This document shows positions 17,963 through 27,839 of a stretch of DNA of 64,000 nucleotides, one piece after another. Positions within the stretch are counted from its first letter, which is position 1. Each line of letters starts with the position of its first letter. Under the pieces are notes generated by a model, which made no database searches, was not told the origin of the DNA, and saw only the letters and a program-made list of their open reading frames with translations. A program made the position numbers and the translations under genes. Source of the DNA: Casp-alpha2 sp036337015 (GTDB lineage Bacteria > Pseudomonadota > Alphaproteobacteria > Rhodospirillales > Casp-alpha2); the NCBI GenBank assembly GCA_036337015.1, contig JAYZEZ010000007.1, forward strand, positions 571,644 through 635,643, in the 5' to 3' direction.

Positions 17963-18388
17963 ATGAAACCATATTTTATCTCGCCTGTTAACAAACAGTC
18001 CCTTGTTGAAAGATTTCTTTGGACAAAAAATGATTGTACAATCTACGAAAATTGTCGTTGGAGTGATGGAGTCATATCGATTTTAGTTCCAACAAATGAT
18101 CCAAACTTTAATCCACATGCCATAGTCAAGAATATTAGCAATGAATGGAACCAATATGATTGCGAGATGAAGGAAGGATTTGATGGTGAAGTAGAGTGGG
18201 ATTATGGAAATTTATTTAAGCAACAAGAATGGGAACAACTCTTTACGAAGACAGGGTCTGACATTCGTGAAGAACTACAAAAACTTGGATGGAGGCAAAC
18301 TGAGAGACATTTTTTTATTGAGGGAGAAATAGAGATTGAATCAGAGGAAACAATAAAAATACGAAATAACTATAACCTAGAGTGGTAA
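17963..18388 (+). CDS. Hypothetical protein of 141 aa
   Basis: Not recognised. The reading frame extends upstream through the tRNA, so the real start is best placed at the ATG at 17963 (MKPYFISPVNK). The protein is acidic, rich in aromatic residues (seven Trp), without signal peptide or membrane segment, and probably cytoplasmic and globular. The C-terminal third is charged with alternating Glu-Ile residues. It lies alone between tRNA-Arg and a secreted protease. Codon use looks like its neighbours. It could be a lineage-specific gene. Confidence 0.6.
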   Translation: MKPYFISPVNKQSLVERFLWTKNDCTIYENCRWSDGVISILVPTNDPNFNPHAIVKNISNEWNQYDCEMKEGFDGEVEWDYGNLFKQQEWEQLFTKTGSDIREELQKLGWRQTERHFFIEGEIEIESEETIKIRNNYNLEW

Positions 18389-18530
18389 ACACACGAACTT
18401 CATTAACTATTAATTTTCTTTTCCTAATTCTGTTATAAAGTAAATTAATTTATCAAAACTTCCTGAAGGACAGTAGAAAAATCTATTTTTTATATTTGTA
18501 AAATTACGAATTTAGGTGGAATATTAAAAA

Positions 18531-19496
18531 ATGATAGGTCCTTATGTATTTCTAAAACAAAAACACTTATCTTTATGTAATATAATATCTATTTTAGTTT
18601 TATTTTTAAATCCACCTGTGCTTGCTGAAGGATTAAATCCAAAAATCTTAGAGTCTGTTGTAAGCATTTTACCAGAATGGCCAAGCGATAGACGGCGTAA
18701 TAAAGAACCAGAGGCTTCTGCGGTTGCCATTTTCCCAGGAGGTTATTTAGCGACGAATGATCATGTCATTAATCTGGCCAAATCAATAAGGGTTAGGCTA
18801 AATAACGGCCGCATTATTAAAGCTCAGATTATTGGAAGAGACTTTTTAACAGATCTAGCACTTTTAAAGATTCCCAAAAATTTACCGATACTTCCTATCG
18901 GTAGTTATCCAACCATAGGTGAAAAAGTTTGCGCTATAGGTAATCAGTTTGGATTAGGTTTATCAGTAACTTGTGGTGTTGCTTCTGCACTCCACCGCAC
19001 TGGGACTGGTTTCAACCCAATAGAAGACTTCATTCAAACAGATGCGGTGGTTAACCCTGGCGGATCAGGTGGAGCACTAGTTGATAAAGAAGGAAACTTA
19101 GTTGGACTAATTTCAGCGATCTTCACAAAAGATAATGATGCTAACATTGGTGTAAATTTTGCTACATCTACAAATTTAGTCTTGCGAGTTTTAAGGGAAA
19201 TTAAAGAGAAAGGACGAGTTATTAGAGGCAACCCTGGTTTTAAGGTTCGAAACTTAACAATCAAAGAACGACAAAAATTTGTTGGCGCATTAATAGCCCA
19301 AATTTCAAAAAATAGCCCTGCAAAAAAATCTGGTTTAAGGGAAGGCGATATTATAATTGGAATTAATAAAAGAAACATAATTCGTACTACTGATATCCCT
19401 AGCGCAATTCATATGGTACGTCTAAATGTTCCTATAACTATCCGATATATTCGAAATGGTATAAAAGATACAACTACACTAGTGTTGAAAAAGTAA
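18531..19496 (+). CDS. Trypsin-like serine protease with one PDZ domain, DegP/HtrA-like
   Basis: A predicted periplasmic protease of 321 aa. A hydrophobic N-terminus (about residues 12-33) ends near LAEG, consistent with a signal peptide. The catalytic triad is visible: H78 (TNDHVI), D108 (FLTDLALLK) and S179 in NPGGSGGAL; in classical DegP this last motif reads GNSGG. A PDZ domain occupies about residues 225-315 (SPAKKSGLREGD). With only one PDZ and a short linker it resembles DegS-like proteins more than DegP, which has two. It converges on the CoA-transferase gene, with only 8 bases between. Confidence 0.85.
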   Translation: MIGPYVFLKQKHLSLCNIISILVLFLNPPVLAEGLNPKILESVVSILPEWPSDRRRNKEPEASAVAIFPGGYLATNDHVINLAKSIRVRLNNGRIIKAQIIGRDFLTDLALLKIPKNLPILPIGSYPTIGEKVCAIGNQFGLGLSVTCGVASALHRTGTGFNPIEDFIQTDAVVNPGGSGGALVDKEGNLVGLISAIFTKDNDANIGVNFATSTNLVLRVLREIKEKGRVIRGNPGFKVRNLTIKERQKFVGALIAQISKNSPAKKSGLREGDIIIGINKRNIIRTTDIPSAIHMVRLNVPITIRYIRNGIKDTTTLVLKK

Positions 19497-19504
19497 AAGT
19501 AACA

Positions 19505-20713
19505 TTATTTAGCTATTACAATTTCGTCCTTGATCATTTCTTCTATAGCCTTTGCCTTATACCCATATTCTTCAAGTACCTCACGAGTATGTTCGCCAAA
19601 AATAGGCGCCCCTTCTTTTAAACGACAAGGTGTTTTAGAAAATTTTACCGGTACACCTATTGTTTTAACCGACCCTACACTACTGTGATTGACTTTAACG
19701 ACCATCTCTCGAGCCAATGTTTGAGGGTCATTTTGCATCTGATTTACATTAAGAACTGGCCCTGCTGGAACCCCTGCATCTTCAAAACGCTTTAGCCATT
19801 CATCTGTAGAGCGTTCAATTATAATGGGACTCAGGGCTTTTTCTAATTCTTTAAGATTTTTCATTCGATTCACGTTATCTTTAAACCTTGGATCCTCAGC
19901 AATTTTTTGAGCTTGAATAGCATTCAGAAAGATCAGCCAATTTCTTTGATTTGCAGCTCCTACCGTGATCCATCCATCAGAAGTCTGAAATGCTTGATAC
20001 GGACTATTAAGAGGGTGTGCCGACCCCATAGGTCCAGGAGCCTCCCCCGTAGCCAATCCAATAGCTGATTGCCAATATGTGTGGATAATTCCAGCTTCAA
20101 AAAGTGATGTATCAATTTTTTGTCCCTCACCGGTTTTTAGCTTATGTGCATACGCAGCACTACAAGCCATTGCACCTAGCAAACCAGCGGTTATGTCAGT
20201 TATTGGAGCACCCATTTTTACCGGCGGCCTTCCAGGAGCTTCTCCAGTAATGCTCATCAAACCACTCATTCCTTGAGCAATTAAATCAAAGCCACCTCGT
20301 TCCGCATAGGGTCCAGTTCGTCCAAAGCCAGAAATAGCGCAATAAATAAGACCAGGATTAGCTTTTTTTAGACTATCATATCCCAGACCTAACTTATCCA
20401 TAGTATCCATTCTATAATTTTCTATAACAACATCTGCAGTTTTAAGAAGATGTTTAATTATCTCCTTACCTTTTGTTTTTTTTAAATTAACTGCAATTCC
20501 CCGTTTATTACGGTTCAACATCATAAAGGAAGCAGCTTCACCTTTGATATCAGGGGGTAAAAATCTTCTAGAATCATCACCTCCAGGAATTTTTTCTACT
20601 TTAATTACATCAGCCCCCATATCTGCTAACATCAGACCACAAGTGGGGCCTGCCATGATATGGGCAAGTTCAATAACTTTCATACCCCGAAGCGGGCCAC
20701 TGCTATTTGACAC
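19505..20713 (-). CDS. CaiB/BaiF (class III) CoA-transferase
   Basis: Moves CoA between carboxylic acids. The 402-aa protein begins with GPLRGMKVIELAHIMAGP, typical of the family, and the presumed catalytic aspartate is D173 (ITDITAG), comparable to Asp169 of formyl-CoA transferase. The start is set at GTG 20713, one base after the stop of the enoyl-CoA hydratase gene and behind AAGGGG within the end of that gene; the longer frame would overlap the hydratase by 80 bases. Translational coupling with the hydratase is likely. The substrate is not evident. Confidence 0.88.
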   Translation of the reverse strand: MSNSSGPLRGMKVIELAHIMAGPTCGLMLADMGADVIKVEKIPGGDDSRRFLPPDIKGEAASFMMLNRNKRGIAVNLKKTKGKEIIKHLLKTADVVIENYRMDTMDKLGLGYDSLKKANPGLIYCAISGFGRTGPYAERGGFDLIAQGMSGLMSITGEAPGRPPVKMGAPITDITAGLLGAMACSAAYAHKLKTGEGQKIDTSLFEAGIIHTYWQSAIGLATGEAPGPMGSAHPLNSPYQAFQTSDGWITVGAANQRNWLIFLNAIQAQKIAEDPRFKDNVNRMKNLKELEKALSPIIIERSTDEWLKRFEDAGVPAGPVLNVNQMQNDPQTLAREMVVKVNHSSVGSVKTIGVPVKFSKTPCRLKEGAPIFGEHTREVLEEYGYKAKAIEEMIKDEIVIAK

Positions 20714-20714
20714 T

Positions 20715-21494
20715 TTAACGCCCCTTAAACTTCGGTTTTTTCTTTTCAAGAAATGCCTGATATCCAATTTTAAAGTCTTCAGTATCATAGCAAGCATAAG
20801 CTTCTTTTATTTCATCTTTGCTTGGTGGTGTAGAGTCAGTCATGCGGTCAAGAAACTTCCGGTGCCAACGATGTACTAATGGTGCACCATCAGCAATTCT
20901 TCTAGCAGCAGCTTCCGATTCAACCTCAACATCATTGTCGGGCACAACGCGACTGACAATGCCTTTCTGCAAAGCCTCATGAGAATCTAATATGCGGCCT
21001 TCAAGTAGGATCTCATGGGCGCACTGATGTCCGACAAGATCTTTCAGTGCGGCTAGTTCTTGGTACCCCATAACCAAACCTAACTTGCTTATGGGCGCAC
21101 CAAACCTACTTGATTCTCCACATATTCTGATTTCACAAAGTCCTGCAATTTCTAAACCTCCACCAACACATATTCCCTTTATCATAGCCACTTTTGGAAT
21201 TAAACATGATCGAATCGCTCTTATCGTCTTATCCATTATCTTGCCATATGATTCTGCTTGTATCGAATTAGACCTCTCAGATGCAAATTCTGAAATATCG
21301 TTGCCTGGACAAAAAGCTCTATCGCCAGCACCACGGAGAATAATACAACGTATGTTCGTTTCCTTTGACAATTCATCTATAACAAAACCAAGCCGTGACC
21401 ACATATCTTTTGTAAAGGCGTTCAGCTTATCCGGCCTATTAAATGTCACGGTTGCAATTTCACCATCGCTATCTTTAAGAATATGATCCATCAT
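20715..21494 (-). CDS. Enoyl-CoA hydratase/isomerase family protein
   Basis: Crotonase-fold enzyme of 259 aa, acting on an acyl-CoA. The N-terminal VTFNRPDKLNAF motif and the oxyanion-hole segment GAGDRAFCPGNDI are intact, as is the GGGLEIAGLCEIRI segment. The usual first catalytic Glu region (SRFGAPISKLGLV) shows substitutions, so dehydratase, isomerase or hydrolase activity are all possible. It is the first gene of a two-gene minus-strand operon with the CoA-transferase. Its start lies 283 bases from a divergent FAD oxidase gene. Confidence 0.85.
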   Translation of the reverse strand: MMDHILKDSDGEIATVTFNRPDKLNAFTKDMWSRLGFVIDELSKETNIRCIILRGAGDRAFCPGNDISEFASERSNSIQAESYGKIMDKTIRAIRSCLIPKVAMIKGICVGGGLEIAGLCEIRICGESSRFGAPISKLGLVMGYQELAALKDLVGHQCAHEILLEGRILDSHEALQKGIVSRVVPDNDVEVESEAAARRIADGAPLVHRWHRKFLDRMTDSTPPSKDEIKEAYACYDTEDFKIGYQAFLEKKKPKFKGR

Positions 21495-21777
21495 ATTTTT
21501 AATATTGCGACACCATGGCCCACCGTCAAGGTAAGAAGATAAAATTATATAATGCTAGTTTAGCATAAAAATGAATTCATTTTTATGCTAAACTAAAATT
21601 AAAAGGTGTGATTTAAAAAAATATTTCATTAAATGATTGAATAATATGTCTTTTTTATGTAAGTACAAATATTTTTACAGGTGTTCAAGTTGCTATAAAC
21701 AGGGCATTTTTGCATTCATTATTTTTTTATTAAATTATAAAGGCATTATAAATAATTTTAGTTAGAAGATTTACCAG
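21495..21777. promoter_or_regulatory. Divergent control region of the oxidase / hydratase island
   Basis: These 283 bases separate two divergent transcription units and include a perfect 40-bp palindrome. The remaining sequence is very AT-rich. No small gene was found. Confidence 0.55.
21556..21595. repeat. Perfect 40-bp palindrome, possible operator or cruciform
   Basis: The left arm TAGTTTAGCATAAAAATGAA (21556-21575) is the exact reverse complement of the right arm (21576-21595), with GAATTC at the centre and no loop. It lies 62 bases from the hydratase start and 183 bases from the oxidase start. Its place between divergent genes, with a GntR regulator nearby, suggests an operator. As RNA it would form a long hairpin and could instead stop antisense transcription. 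Confidence 0.75.
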
Positions 21778-24735
21778 ATGACTTTAAACAAAAATCAATT
21801 AGCCCGCTGCCTTAAGATGGAATTAGAGGGGGATACTTTATTCGACAAATTTAGTCGCGGACTTTATTCAACAGATGCTTCTCATTATCAAATAAACCCT
21901 ATTGGTGTAGTAATTCCAAAATCTGCTGACGATATCAGTCAAATCATCACAATTGCCGCTCAATTTAAAGCTCCTATATTACCCCGTGGTAGCGGCACAT
22001 CGCAATGCGGGCAAACAGTTGGAAAAGCGATTGTTATTGATACCTCCAAACACCTTAATAAAATTCTCGAATTTAATGCGCTAGAGCGAACAATTTGGGT
22101 TGAGCCAGGATTAGTATTAGATAAATTAAATGCCTTCCTTAAACCACATGACTTATGGTTCCCTGTAGATGTATCTACGTCCAGCCGCGCTACTATAGGT
22201 GGAATGGCTGGAAATAATAGCTGTGGCGCTCGTTCTATTCGCTATGGTCCTATGCGGGATAACGTCAGGGCCATAGATGCTGTGCTTATGAACGGAGAAT
22301 CCATGCGCTTCGGTGAATTGTCTGGAAATCAGGCTGCTGCAAAAATGACTGATAGCCAACACACACTTATTTCTAAGCTTTTAGATATTGGGCACCGCGA
22401 AGCCGAGGAAATTAATCACTGTTTTCCTAAACTTATGCGACGTGTTGGAGGTTATAATATAGATGCGCTTATGCCTAATGGCCCACCTAATAACAAATGG
22501 ACACAAGAAACTACCGCAAACCCTGCACAGCATCCTAATTTAGCACATTTGTTAATTGGCTCAGAGGGCACACTAGCTTTTTCAAATCGCATACAACTAA
22601 TCTTGCAACCAATACCTCAAAATAAAGTACTAGGAGTTTGCCATTTTCCAACATTTCATCAAGCAATGGATTCTGCTCGTCATATAGTAAAATTAAAACC
22701 AACAGCTGTGGAACTAGTTGACCGAACAATGATTGATTTGGCTCGAGATATTCCTATTTTTAAATCAACTGTGGAAAAATTTGTTTATGGCGAACCAGAC
22801 GCCCTTTTATTAGTAGAGTTTTCCGGAGATGACTTCAAAAAACAATTGAATAGTTTAAGCCGGCTTTGTGATTTAATGGGTGACTTAGGTTTTGCCGATT
22901 CCGTAGTAGAGGCTATTAACCCTGACTTCCAAGCTGCCATTTGGGAAGTCCGCAAATCTGGACTTAATATAATGATGTCTATGAAAGGAGATGGAAAGCC
23001 AATTTCATTTATTGAAGACTGTGCGGTTAAGCTTGAAGACCTTGCGGAATACACTGCTAGATTGACTGATGTCTTTAAAAAACATGGCACTTCTGGAACC
23101 TGGTACGCACATGCATCCGTTGGGTGCTTGCATGTTCGGCCCATCATTAACTTAAAATCTGAGGTTGGTGCAAAAAAAATGAGAGCTATTGCTGAGGAGG
23201 CCTTTGCAATGGTGCGTGATTATAAAGGCTCCCATTCTGGTGAGCATGGTGATGGCCTTGTTCGATCTGAATTTCACGAATCAATGTTCGGCAATCGCAT
23301 TACTACGGCTTTTGAGGCCGTTAAAGATATTTTTGACCCGACTGGCTTGTTTAATCCAGGAAAAATTGTACGGCCTAGTAAAATGGACGACCGAAATCTT
23401 TTTAGATTCAAACCTGAATATAAAACTATCTCTCTTAACACAGCTTTTGATTGGTCAATCTGGGGCGGGTTTAGTGGAGCCGTTGAAATGTGCAACAACA
23501 ATGGTGCTTGTAGAAAACGTGATGCGGGAGTGATGTGCCCTTCATATCGAGCTACGGGAGATGAAAAACACCTAACCCGAGGCCGAGCAAATACCCTCAG
23601 ACTTGCTCTTTCAGGACAATTAGGTAGTGATGCATTCACATCAAAAGAGTTGTTTGAAACAATGAAGCTTTGTATCGGATGCAAGGGCTGTAAAAGGGAA
23701 TGTCCCACAGGAGTAGATATGGCGAAAATGAAAACAGAATTTCTTTTTCATTTTAACAAGAACCACAGACTTCGTATATTTGATCACTTAGTCGCCTACC
23801 TACCTCGGTACGCACCAATAGCTTCAAAAATAGGTTTTTTGCTAAATTTACGCGATAAAATTTCAGGATTAGCCGTGCTAAGCGAACTGCTAATTGGTTT
23901 TAGTCGTAAAAGAACATTGCCAAAGTGGCACAGCCAACCTTTCAATATTTCTGAGGTCAATCCGAAAGAAAGTAACTGTAACAAAAAAGAGGTCGTTCTA
24001 TGGATAGATACTTTTAATACATGGTTTGAGCCCGAAAATGCCCGAGCAGCTTTAAACGTACTCTATGAAAGCGGTTATCGGGTCCATGTTCCATTCAGCT
24101 TAAACAATGAACGCCCTCTTTGTTGTGGCCGCACCTTCTTGTCCACAGGCCTAGTAGAAGAAGCAAAATTCGAAGCCCAACGTATGATTAGTGCGCTTAA
24201 ACCTTTTGTTGAACGAAATATTCCAATCATAGGTCTTGAGCCTTCTTGTCTTTTAACAATGCGGGACGAGTTTCAAGCAATGCTGCCCGGTGAAGAAAGT
24301 GACGCATTAGCCAAAAACACTTTTTTATTTGAAGAGTTTCTTGCTCGCGAGATAGAAGCCGATGGAATCCAAATTCCACTAAAAAGCATAGACGCCTCAA
24401 AGATTTTAATACATGGACATTGTCACCAAAAAGCCTTCGATACTCTAGAGGACCTTGAAAAAACCGTTCGTTTGCTACCAGACATTGAAGTCAAGACTAT
24501 TGCATCTGGGTGTTGTGGCATGGCGGGTTCCTTTGGATATGACGCTTCTAATTATAATATTTCAATGAAGATAGCTGAAGAAAGTCTACTGCCTGCCATC
24601 CGTGATATTGCAGCGAATAATAATAAAACACTAATTATCGCAGGTGGAACAAGCTGCCGACATCAAATCAATGATGGAACAAACAAAAAAGCTATACATG
24701 TCGCTCGCCTCCTTGAAAGCGCATTGGATATTTAA
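21778..24735 (+). CDS. FAD-linked oxidase fused to an iron-sulfur/CCG protein, GlcD-GlcF or YdiJ type
   Basis: A 985-aa flavoprotein that likely oxidises a D-2-hydroxy acid and passes electrons through Fe-S clusters to the membrane. An FAD_binding_4 domain covers about residues 35-275 (PRGSGTSQCGQ) and the FAD-oxidase C domain about 280-550. Cysteines at C572, C578 and C587, then C632, C635, C638 and C642 (CIGCKGCKRECPTG), suggest two clusters. CCG segments follow (LCCGRTF; SGCCGMAGSFGY). The single-chain order matches E. coli YdiJ, a D-2-hydroxyglutarate dehydrogenase; D-lactate or glycolate are other possible substrates. A GntR gene follows after 6 bases. Confidence 0.87.
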   Translation: MTLNKNQLARCLKMELEGDTLFDKFSRGLYSTDASHYQINPIGVVIPKSADDISQIITIAAQFKAPILPRGSGTSQCGQTVGKAIVIDTSKHLNKILEFNALERTIWVEPGLVLDKLNAFLKPHDLWFPVDVSTSSRATIGGMAGNNSCGARSIRYGPMRDNVRAIDAVLMNGESMRFGELSGNQAAAKMTDSQHTLISKLLDIGHREAEEINHCFPKLMRRVGGYNIDALMPNGPPNNKWTQETTANPAQHPNLAHLLIGSEGTLAFSNRIQLILQPIPQNKVLGVCHFPTFHQAMDSARHIVKLKPTAVELVDRTMIDLARDIPIFKSTVEKFVYGEPDALLLVEFSGDDFKKQLNSLSRLCDLMGDLGFADSVVEAINPDFQAAIWEVRKSGLNIMMSMKGDGKPISFIEDCAVKLEDLAEYTARLTDVFKKHGTSGTWYAHASVGCLHVRPIINLKSEVGAKKMRAIAEEAFAMVRDYKGSHSGEHGDGLVRSEFHESMFGNRITTAFEAVKDIFDPTGLFNPGKIVRPSKMDDRNLFRFKPEYKTISLNTAFDWSIWGGFSGAVEMCNNNGACRKRDAGVMCPSYRATGDEKHLTRGRANTLRLALSGQLGSDAFTSKELFETMKLCIGCKGCKRECPTGVDMAKMKTEFLFHFNKNHRLRIFDHLVAYLPRYAPIASKIGFLLNLRDKISGLAVLSELLIGFSRKRTLPKWHSQPFNISEVNPKESNCNKKEVVLWIDTFNTWFEPENARAALNVLYESGYRVHVPFSLNNERPLCCGRTFLSTGLVEEAKFEAQRMISALKPFVERNIPIIGLEPSCLLTMRDEFQAMLPGEESDALAKNTFLFEEFLAREIEADGIQIPLKSIDASKILIHGHCHQKAFDTLEDLEKTVRLLPDIEVKTIASGCCGMAGSFGYDASNYNISMKIAEESLLPAIRDIAANNNKTLIIAGGTSCRHQINDGTNKKAIHVARLLESALDI

Positions 24736-24741
24736 AAAGCT

Positions 24742-25407
24742 ATGGCTGAGAACAAAACAGAACAAACAACACTTCACAATAATGTTGTAGAATCTATACG
24801 TGATTTAATCTTTGAAGGAGAATTAATAGGCGGCCAAAGAATACCTGAAAAACTAATTTGTAAAAAATTATCTATTTCACGCACACCCTTACGTGAAGCC
24901 TTAAAGGTATTAGCTTCAGAACAGTTAATAACACTTTTGCCCAATCGTGGCGCGAGGGTAAATAGATTAAAGGGAAAAGATATTGATGATATGTTTCCTG
25001 TAATGGGAGCACTAGAGGCTCTTGCGGGAGAATTGGCTTGCAAAGAAATAAGTGACGCTCAAATCGACGAAATCCGGTCTCTTCACTACCAAATGTCTGC
25101 AGACCACAAAAATGGAAATCTCAATAATTATTTTGAACTAAACCAAAGAATTCATGCTGCTATAATGGCTGCAACCAAAAATACTACCATTTGTGAATTA
25201 TATTCATTGCTTGCAGGACGAATACGCATTGCCCGTTATCGAGCTAACTTTTCAAAAAACCGTTGGGATCAAGCTATGGCTGAACATGAAAAAATTTTAG
25301 ATGCATTATCAAAACGAGATTCATCTAGATTGACCAAAATATTAAGAACGCATCTGGAAAAAACTTGTGAAACAGTTAAGTCTGTAATCGAAAAAGAATC
25401 TTTTTAA
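24742..25407 (+). CDS. GntR-family transcriptional regulator, FCD (FadR) subfamily
   Basis: A 221-aa DNA-binding regulator. The winged helix-turn-helix occupies about residues 10-75 (LSISRTPLREALKVL, NRGARV), and a helical FCD ligand-binding domain covers about residues 85-215. FCD regulators commonly sense organic acids such as lactate, glycolate or acyl-CoA. It is probably cotranscribed with the oxidase (six bases between them), and likely controls the divergent pair of operons, for which the 40-bp palindrome is a candidate site. The Shine-Dalgarno sequence is weak, so coupling to the oxidase is likely. Confidence 0.88.
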   Translation: MAENKTEQTTLHNNVVESIRDLIFEGELIGGQRIPEKLICKKLSISRTPLREALKVLASEQLITLLPNRGARVNRLKGKDIDDMFPVMGALEALAGELACKEISDAQIDEIRSLHYQMSADHKNGNLNNYFELNQRIHAAIMAATKNTTICELYSLLAGRIRIARYRANFSKNRWDQAMAEHEKILDALSKRDSSRLTKILRTHLEKTCETVKSVIEKESF

Positions 25408-25418
25408 GAGCCTAAGCA

Positions 25419-27836
25419 TTAGCCCCGGAGCAATCCTCCAGTAATTTTTTTGACATTAACAACAATCTTTTCAGCAAGAGAGTCTATTTCTGCATCTGTT
25501 AACGTTTTATCTTTTGGCTGAAAAACAACGGTGACAGCCAAGGATTTCTTACCAACATCTAATTCACCCCCGCGAAACACGTCAAATAAAGATACATCAG
25601 TTATCAATTTTTTGTCTGCACCACGAACTGCTCTTAAGGCCTGCTCTGCAGTTACATCTTCATCAACAACAAAAGCAAAGTCACGTTTTACAGCTTGGTA
25701 TTGAGATAACTCTATATGTGGTCGTGCTTTGCTTTTTTTATCCTTTTTTACTGGCAAGGAATCTAAAAATACTTCAAAACCGTATACAATTCCTTTAACA
25801 CCAAATTCTTGTAAAACGCCTGGATGAATTTCTCCAAAATGAGCTATGACCTGTTTTGGCCCCAGCCTGAGTAAACCACTATGCCCTGGGTGATACCAAC
25901 TAGGTGCTTCAGCAATAGCTTCGACTTTTTCAACAGAAACTCCAGCTCCACCTAAAATATCAAGTGCATCGGCTTTGACGTCAAATACGTCTACTGGTTG
26001 ATGAACTCCGCTCCAGTGTCTCCCGCCAGATTGATCAAACCGAACTCCAGCCACAACAATATCTTGATCTTCTGGCTTGTCGCCAGTAAACCTCGGACCT
26101 ATTTCAAAAATTGATACAACATCACTTCCACGATCAAAATTACGGCCAACCGCTGTTATCAAATTCGGTAATAAAGAAGGACGTAAATAGTCTAAGTCTG
26201 AACTTATGGGATTTATTAATTTTAAACTTTCTAGCCCACCCCCAAAAAGTGAAGCGTGTTTATTGCAAATAAAAGAATATGTCACAACCTCTGTTAACCC
26301 CCGCCCAGCAAGGCGACGTCGCGCTAGGAAACAACGACGTTGATCAAGGTTAAGGGCTGGACTTGGCAGGTTATTAACACTTTCCATAGAAACAGCTGGA
26401 ATTTTATCATAACCGTAAATTCTAATAACCTCCTCAACCAGACACGCCTCACCCACAATATCAGGCCGCCACGAAGGCACATGAACTTGAAGTAAAGACT
26501 CTTTATTTTCTTTGATCTCCTTAAAGTCAAAACCAAGTGCAGATAAAATTTCCTTAACGATAGAAGCTTTTAGTTTTATCCCACCAAAATTTTCAATCCG
26601 ATGTAGTCTTAGTTTTATTTTTCTTTCCCACTTCGGTTCTTCTCCCGCAAAAACTAATTCAGAGGGCTTGCCACCACATATTTCAAGAATCAAACGAGTA
26701 GCTATTTCCATACCATGGACTAAAAATTTAGGGTCAACGGTACGTTCGAATCTATACCTAGCATCGGATAAAATATTTAATTTACGACCTGTTCTAGCTG
26801 TGCGAATAGGATTAAAATAAGCTGATTCTATAAAGACATCTTTAGAATCATTATTGCAGCCCGAATCAGCTCCACCTATTATTCCTCCAAGCGCTTTTGG
26901 ACCATTATCATCTGCAATAACAGTCATACTTGAATCAAGTTCGTATTCTTTTCCATCAAGTGCTAGGAATTTTTCTCCGGATTTTGATATGCGAACTTGT
27001 AAGTCACCTTTTAAATTAGCAGCATCAAAAACATGTAGGGGCCTATTTAAATCTAATGTCATTAAATTAGTAATATCAACCAGCGAAGAAATAGGACGCA
27101 ACCCCACTGCAATTAGCTTATCTTTTAGCCAATTTGGACTTTCTATATTTTTTACTTCACGGATAAATCTGCCAACAAAAAAAGGACACGCATTTTCGTA
27201 AGATTTTTTTAGATCTAAATTAACTCTAATTGGACTTCTAAATTTACCCTTCACAGGCGTTGTATCAAGCTGCTTTAAAATTCCAATGCCAGAAGCTGCC
27301 AAATCGCGAGCAACGCCTCGAACACCAAGACAATCACCTCTATTAGGGGTTATTTCGATTTCTATCACTGATTCCGATAGCCCCATTGCTTCAGCTGCAC
27401 TAGTACCTGGCGCAAAATTTTCTACAAGCTCAATGATACCATCATGATCATCGCTAATATTAACTTCACGTTCGGATAGCAACATGCCATTTGACAATAC
27501 GCCACGGATTTTTGTTGGTTTAAGCAAAATACCAGTGCCTGGAATATAAGAACCAGATGGGGCAAAAACACCTAACATTCCCTTGCGAACATTAGGCGCT
27601 CCACAAACAACCTCAACTTTTTCGGTGCCAATATCAACTTGGCATATATGCAACCTATCGGCATCTGGATGATTTTGCGTTTCTAAAACTTTGCCAACGA
27701 CAAAATCTTTTAGGTCTCTTGATCTATCATGGACCTTATCAACCTCCAAACCAATCATTGTTAAACGCTCAACTATATCATCTAGGCAAGCACTAGTATC
27801 CAAGTGCTCTTTAAGCCACTGAAGAGTAAATTTCAT
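25419..27836 (-). CDS. pheT: Phenylalanyl-tRNA synthetase beta subunit
   Basis: PheT pairs with PheS as an alpha2-beta2 enzyme that charges tRNA-Phe; it holds the editing site and tRNA-binding regions. The 805-aa protein shows a tRNA-binding domain (about 40-150, NHPDADRLHICQVD), B3/B4 editing and B5 domains, and a C-terminal FDX-ACB domain. The start has GAGGAATT upstream, 3 bases after pheS, so the two are coupled. Length is normal. Confidence 0.95.
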   Translation of the reverse strand: MKFTLQWLKEHLDTSACLDDIVERLTMIGLEVDKVHDRSRDLKDFVVGKVLETQNHPDADRLHICQVDIGTEKVEVVCGAPNVRKGMLGVFAPSGSYIPGTGILLKPTKIRGVLSNGMLLSEREVNISDDHDGIIELVENFAPGTSAAEAMGLSESVIEIEITPNRGDCLGVRGVARDLAASGIGILKQLDTTPVKGKFRSPIRVNLDLKKSYENACPFFVGRFIREVKNIESPNWLKDKLIAVGLRPISSLVDITNLMTLDLNRPLHVFDAANLKGDLQVRISKSGEKFLALDGKEYELDSSMTVIADDNGPKALGGIIGGADSGCNNDSKDVFIESAYFNPIRTARTGRKLNILSDARYRFERTVDPKFLVHGMEIATRLILEICGGKPSELVFAGEEPKWERKIKLRLHRIENFGGIKLKASIVKEILSALGFDFKEIKENKESLLQVHVPSWRPDIVGEACLVEEVIRIYGYDKIPAVSMESVNNLPSPALNLDQRRCFLARRRLAGRGLTEVVTYSFICNKHASLFGGGLESLKLINPISSDLDYLRPSLLPNLITAVGRNFDRGSDVVSIFEIGPRFTGDKPEDQDIVVAGVRFDQSGGRHWSGVHQPVDVFDVKADALDILGGAGVSVEKVEAIAEAPSWYHPGHSGLLRLGPKQVIAHFGEIHPGVLQEFGVKGIVYGFEVFLDSLPVKKDKKSKARPHIELSQYQAVKRDFAFVVDEDVTAEQALRAVRGADKKLITDVSLFDVFRGGELDVGKKSLAVTVVFQPKDKTLTDAEIDSLAEKIVVNVKKITGGLLRG

Positions 27837-27839
27837 TAA

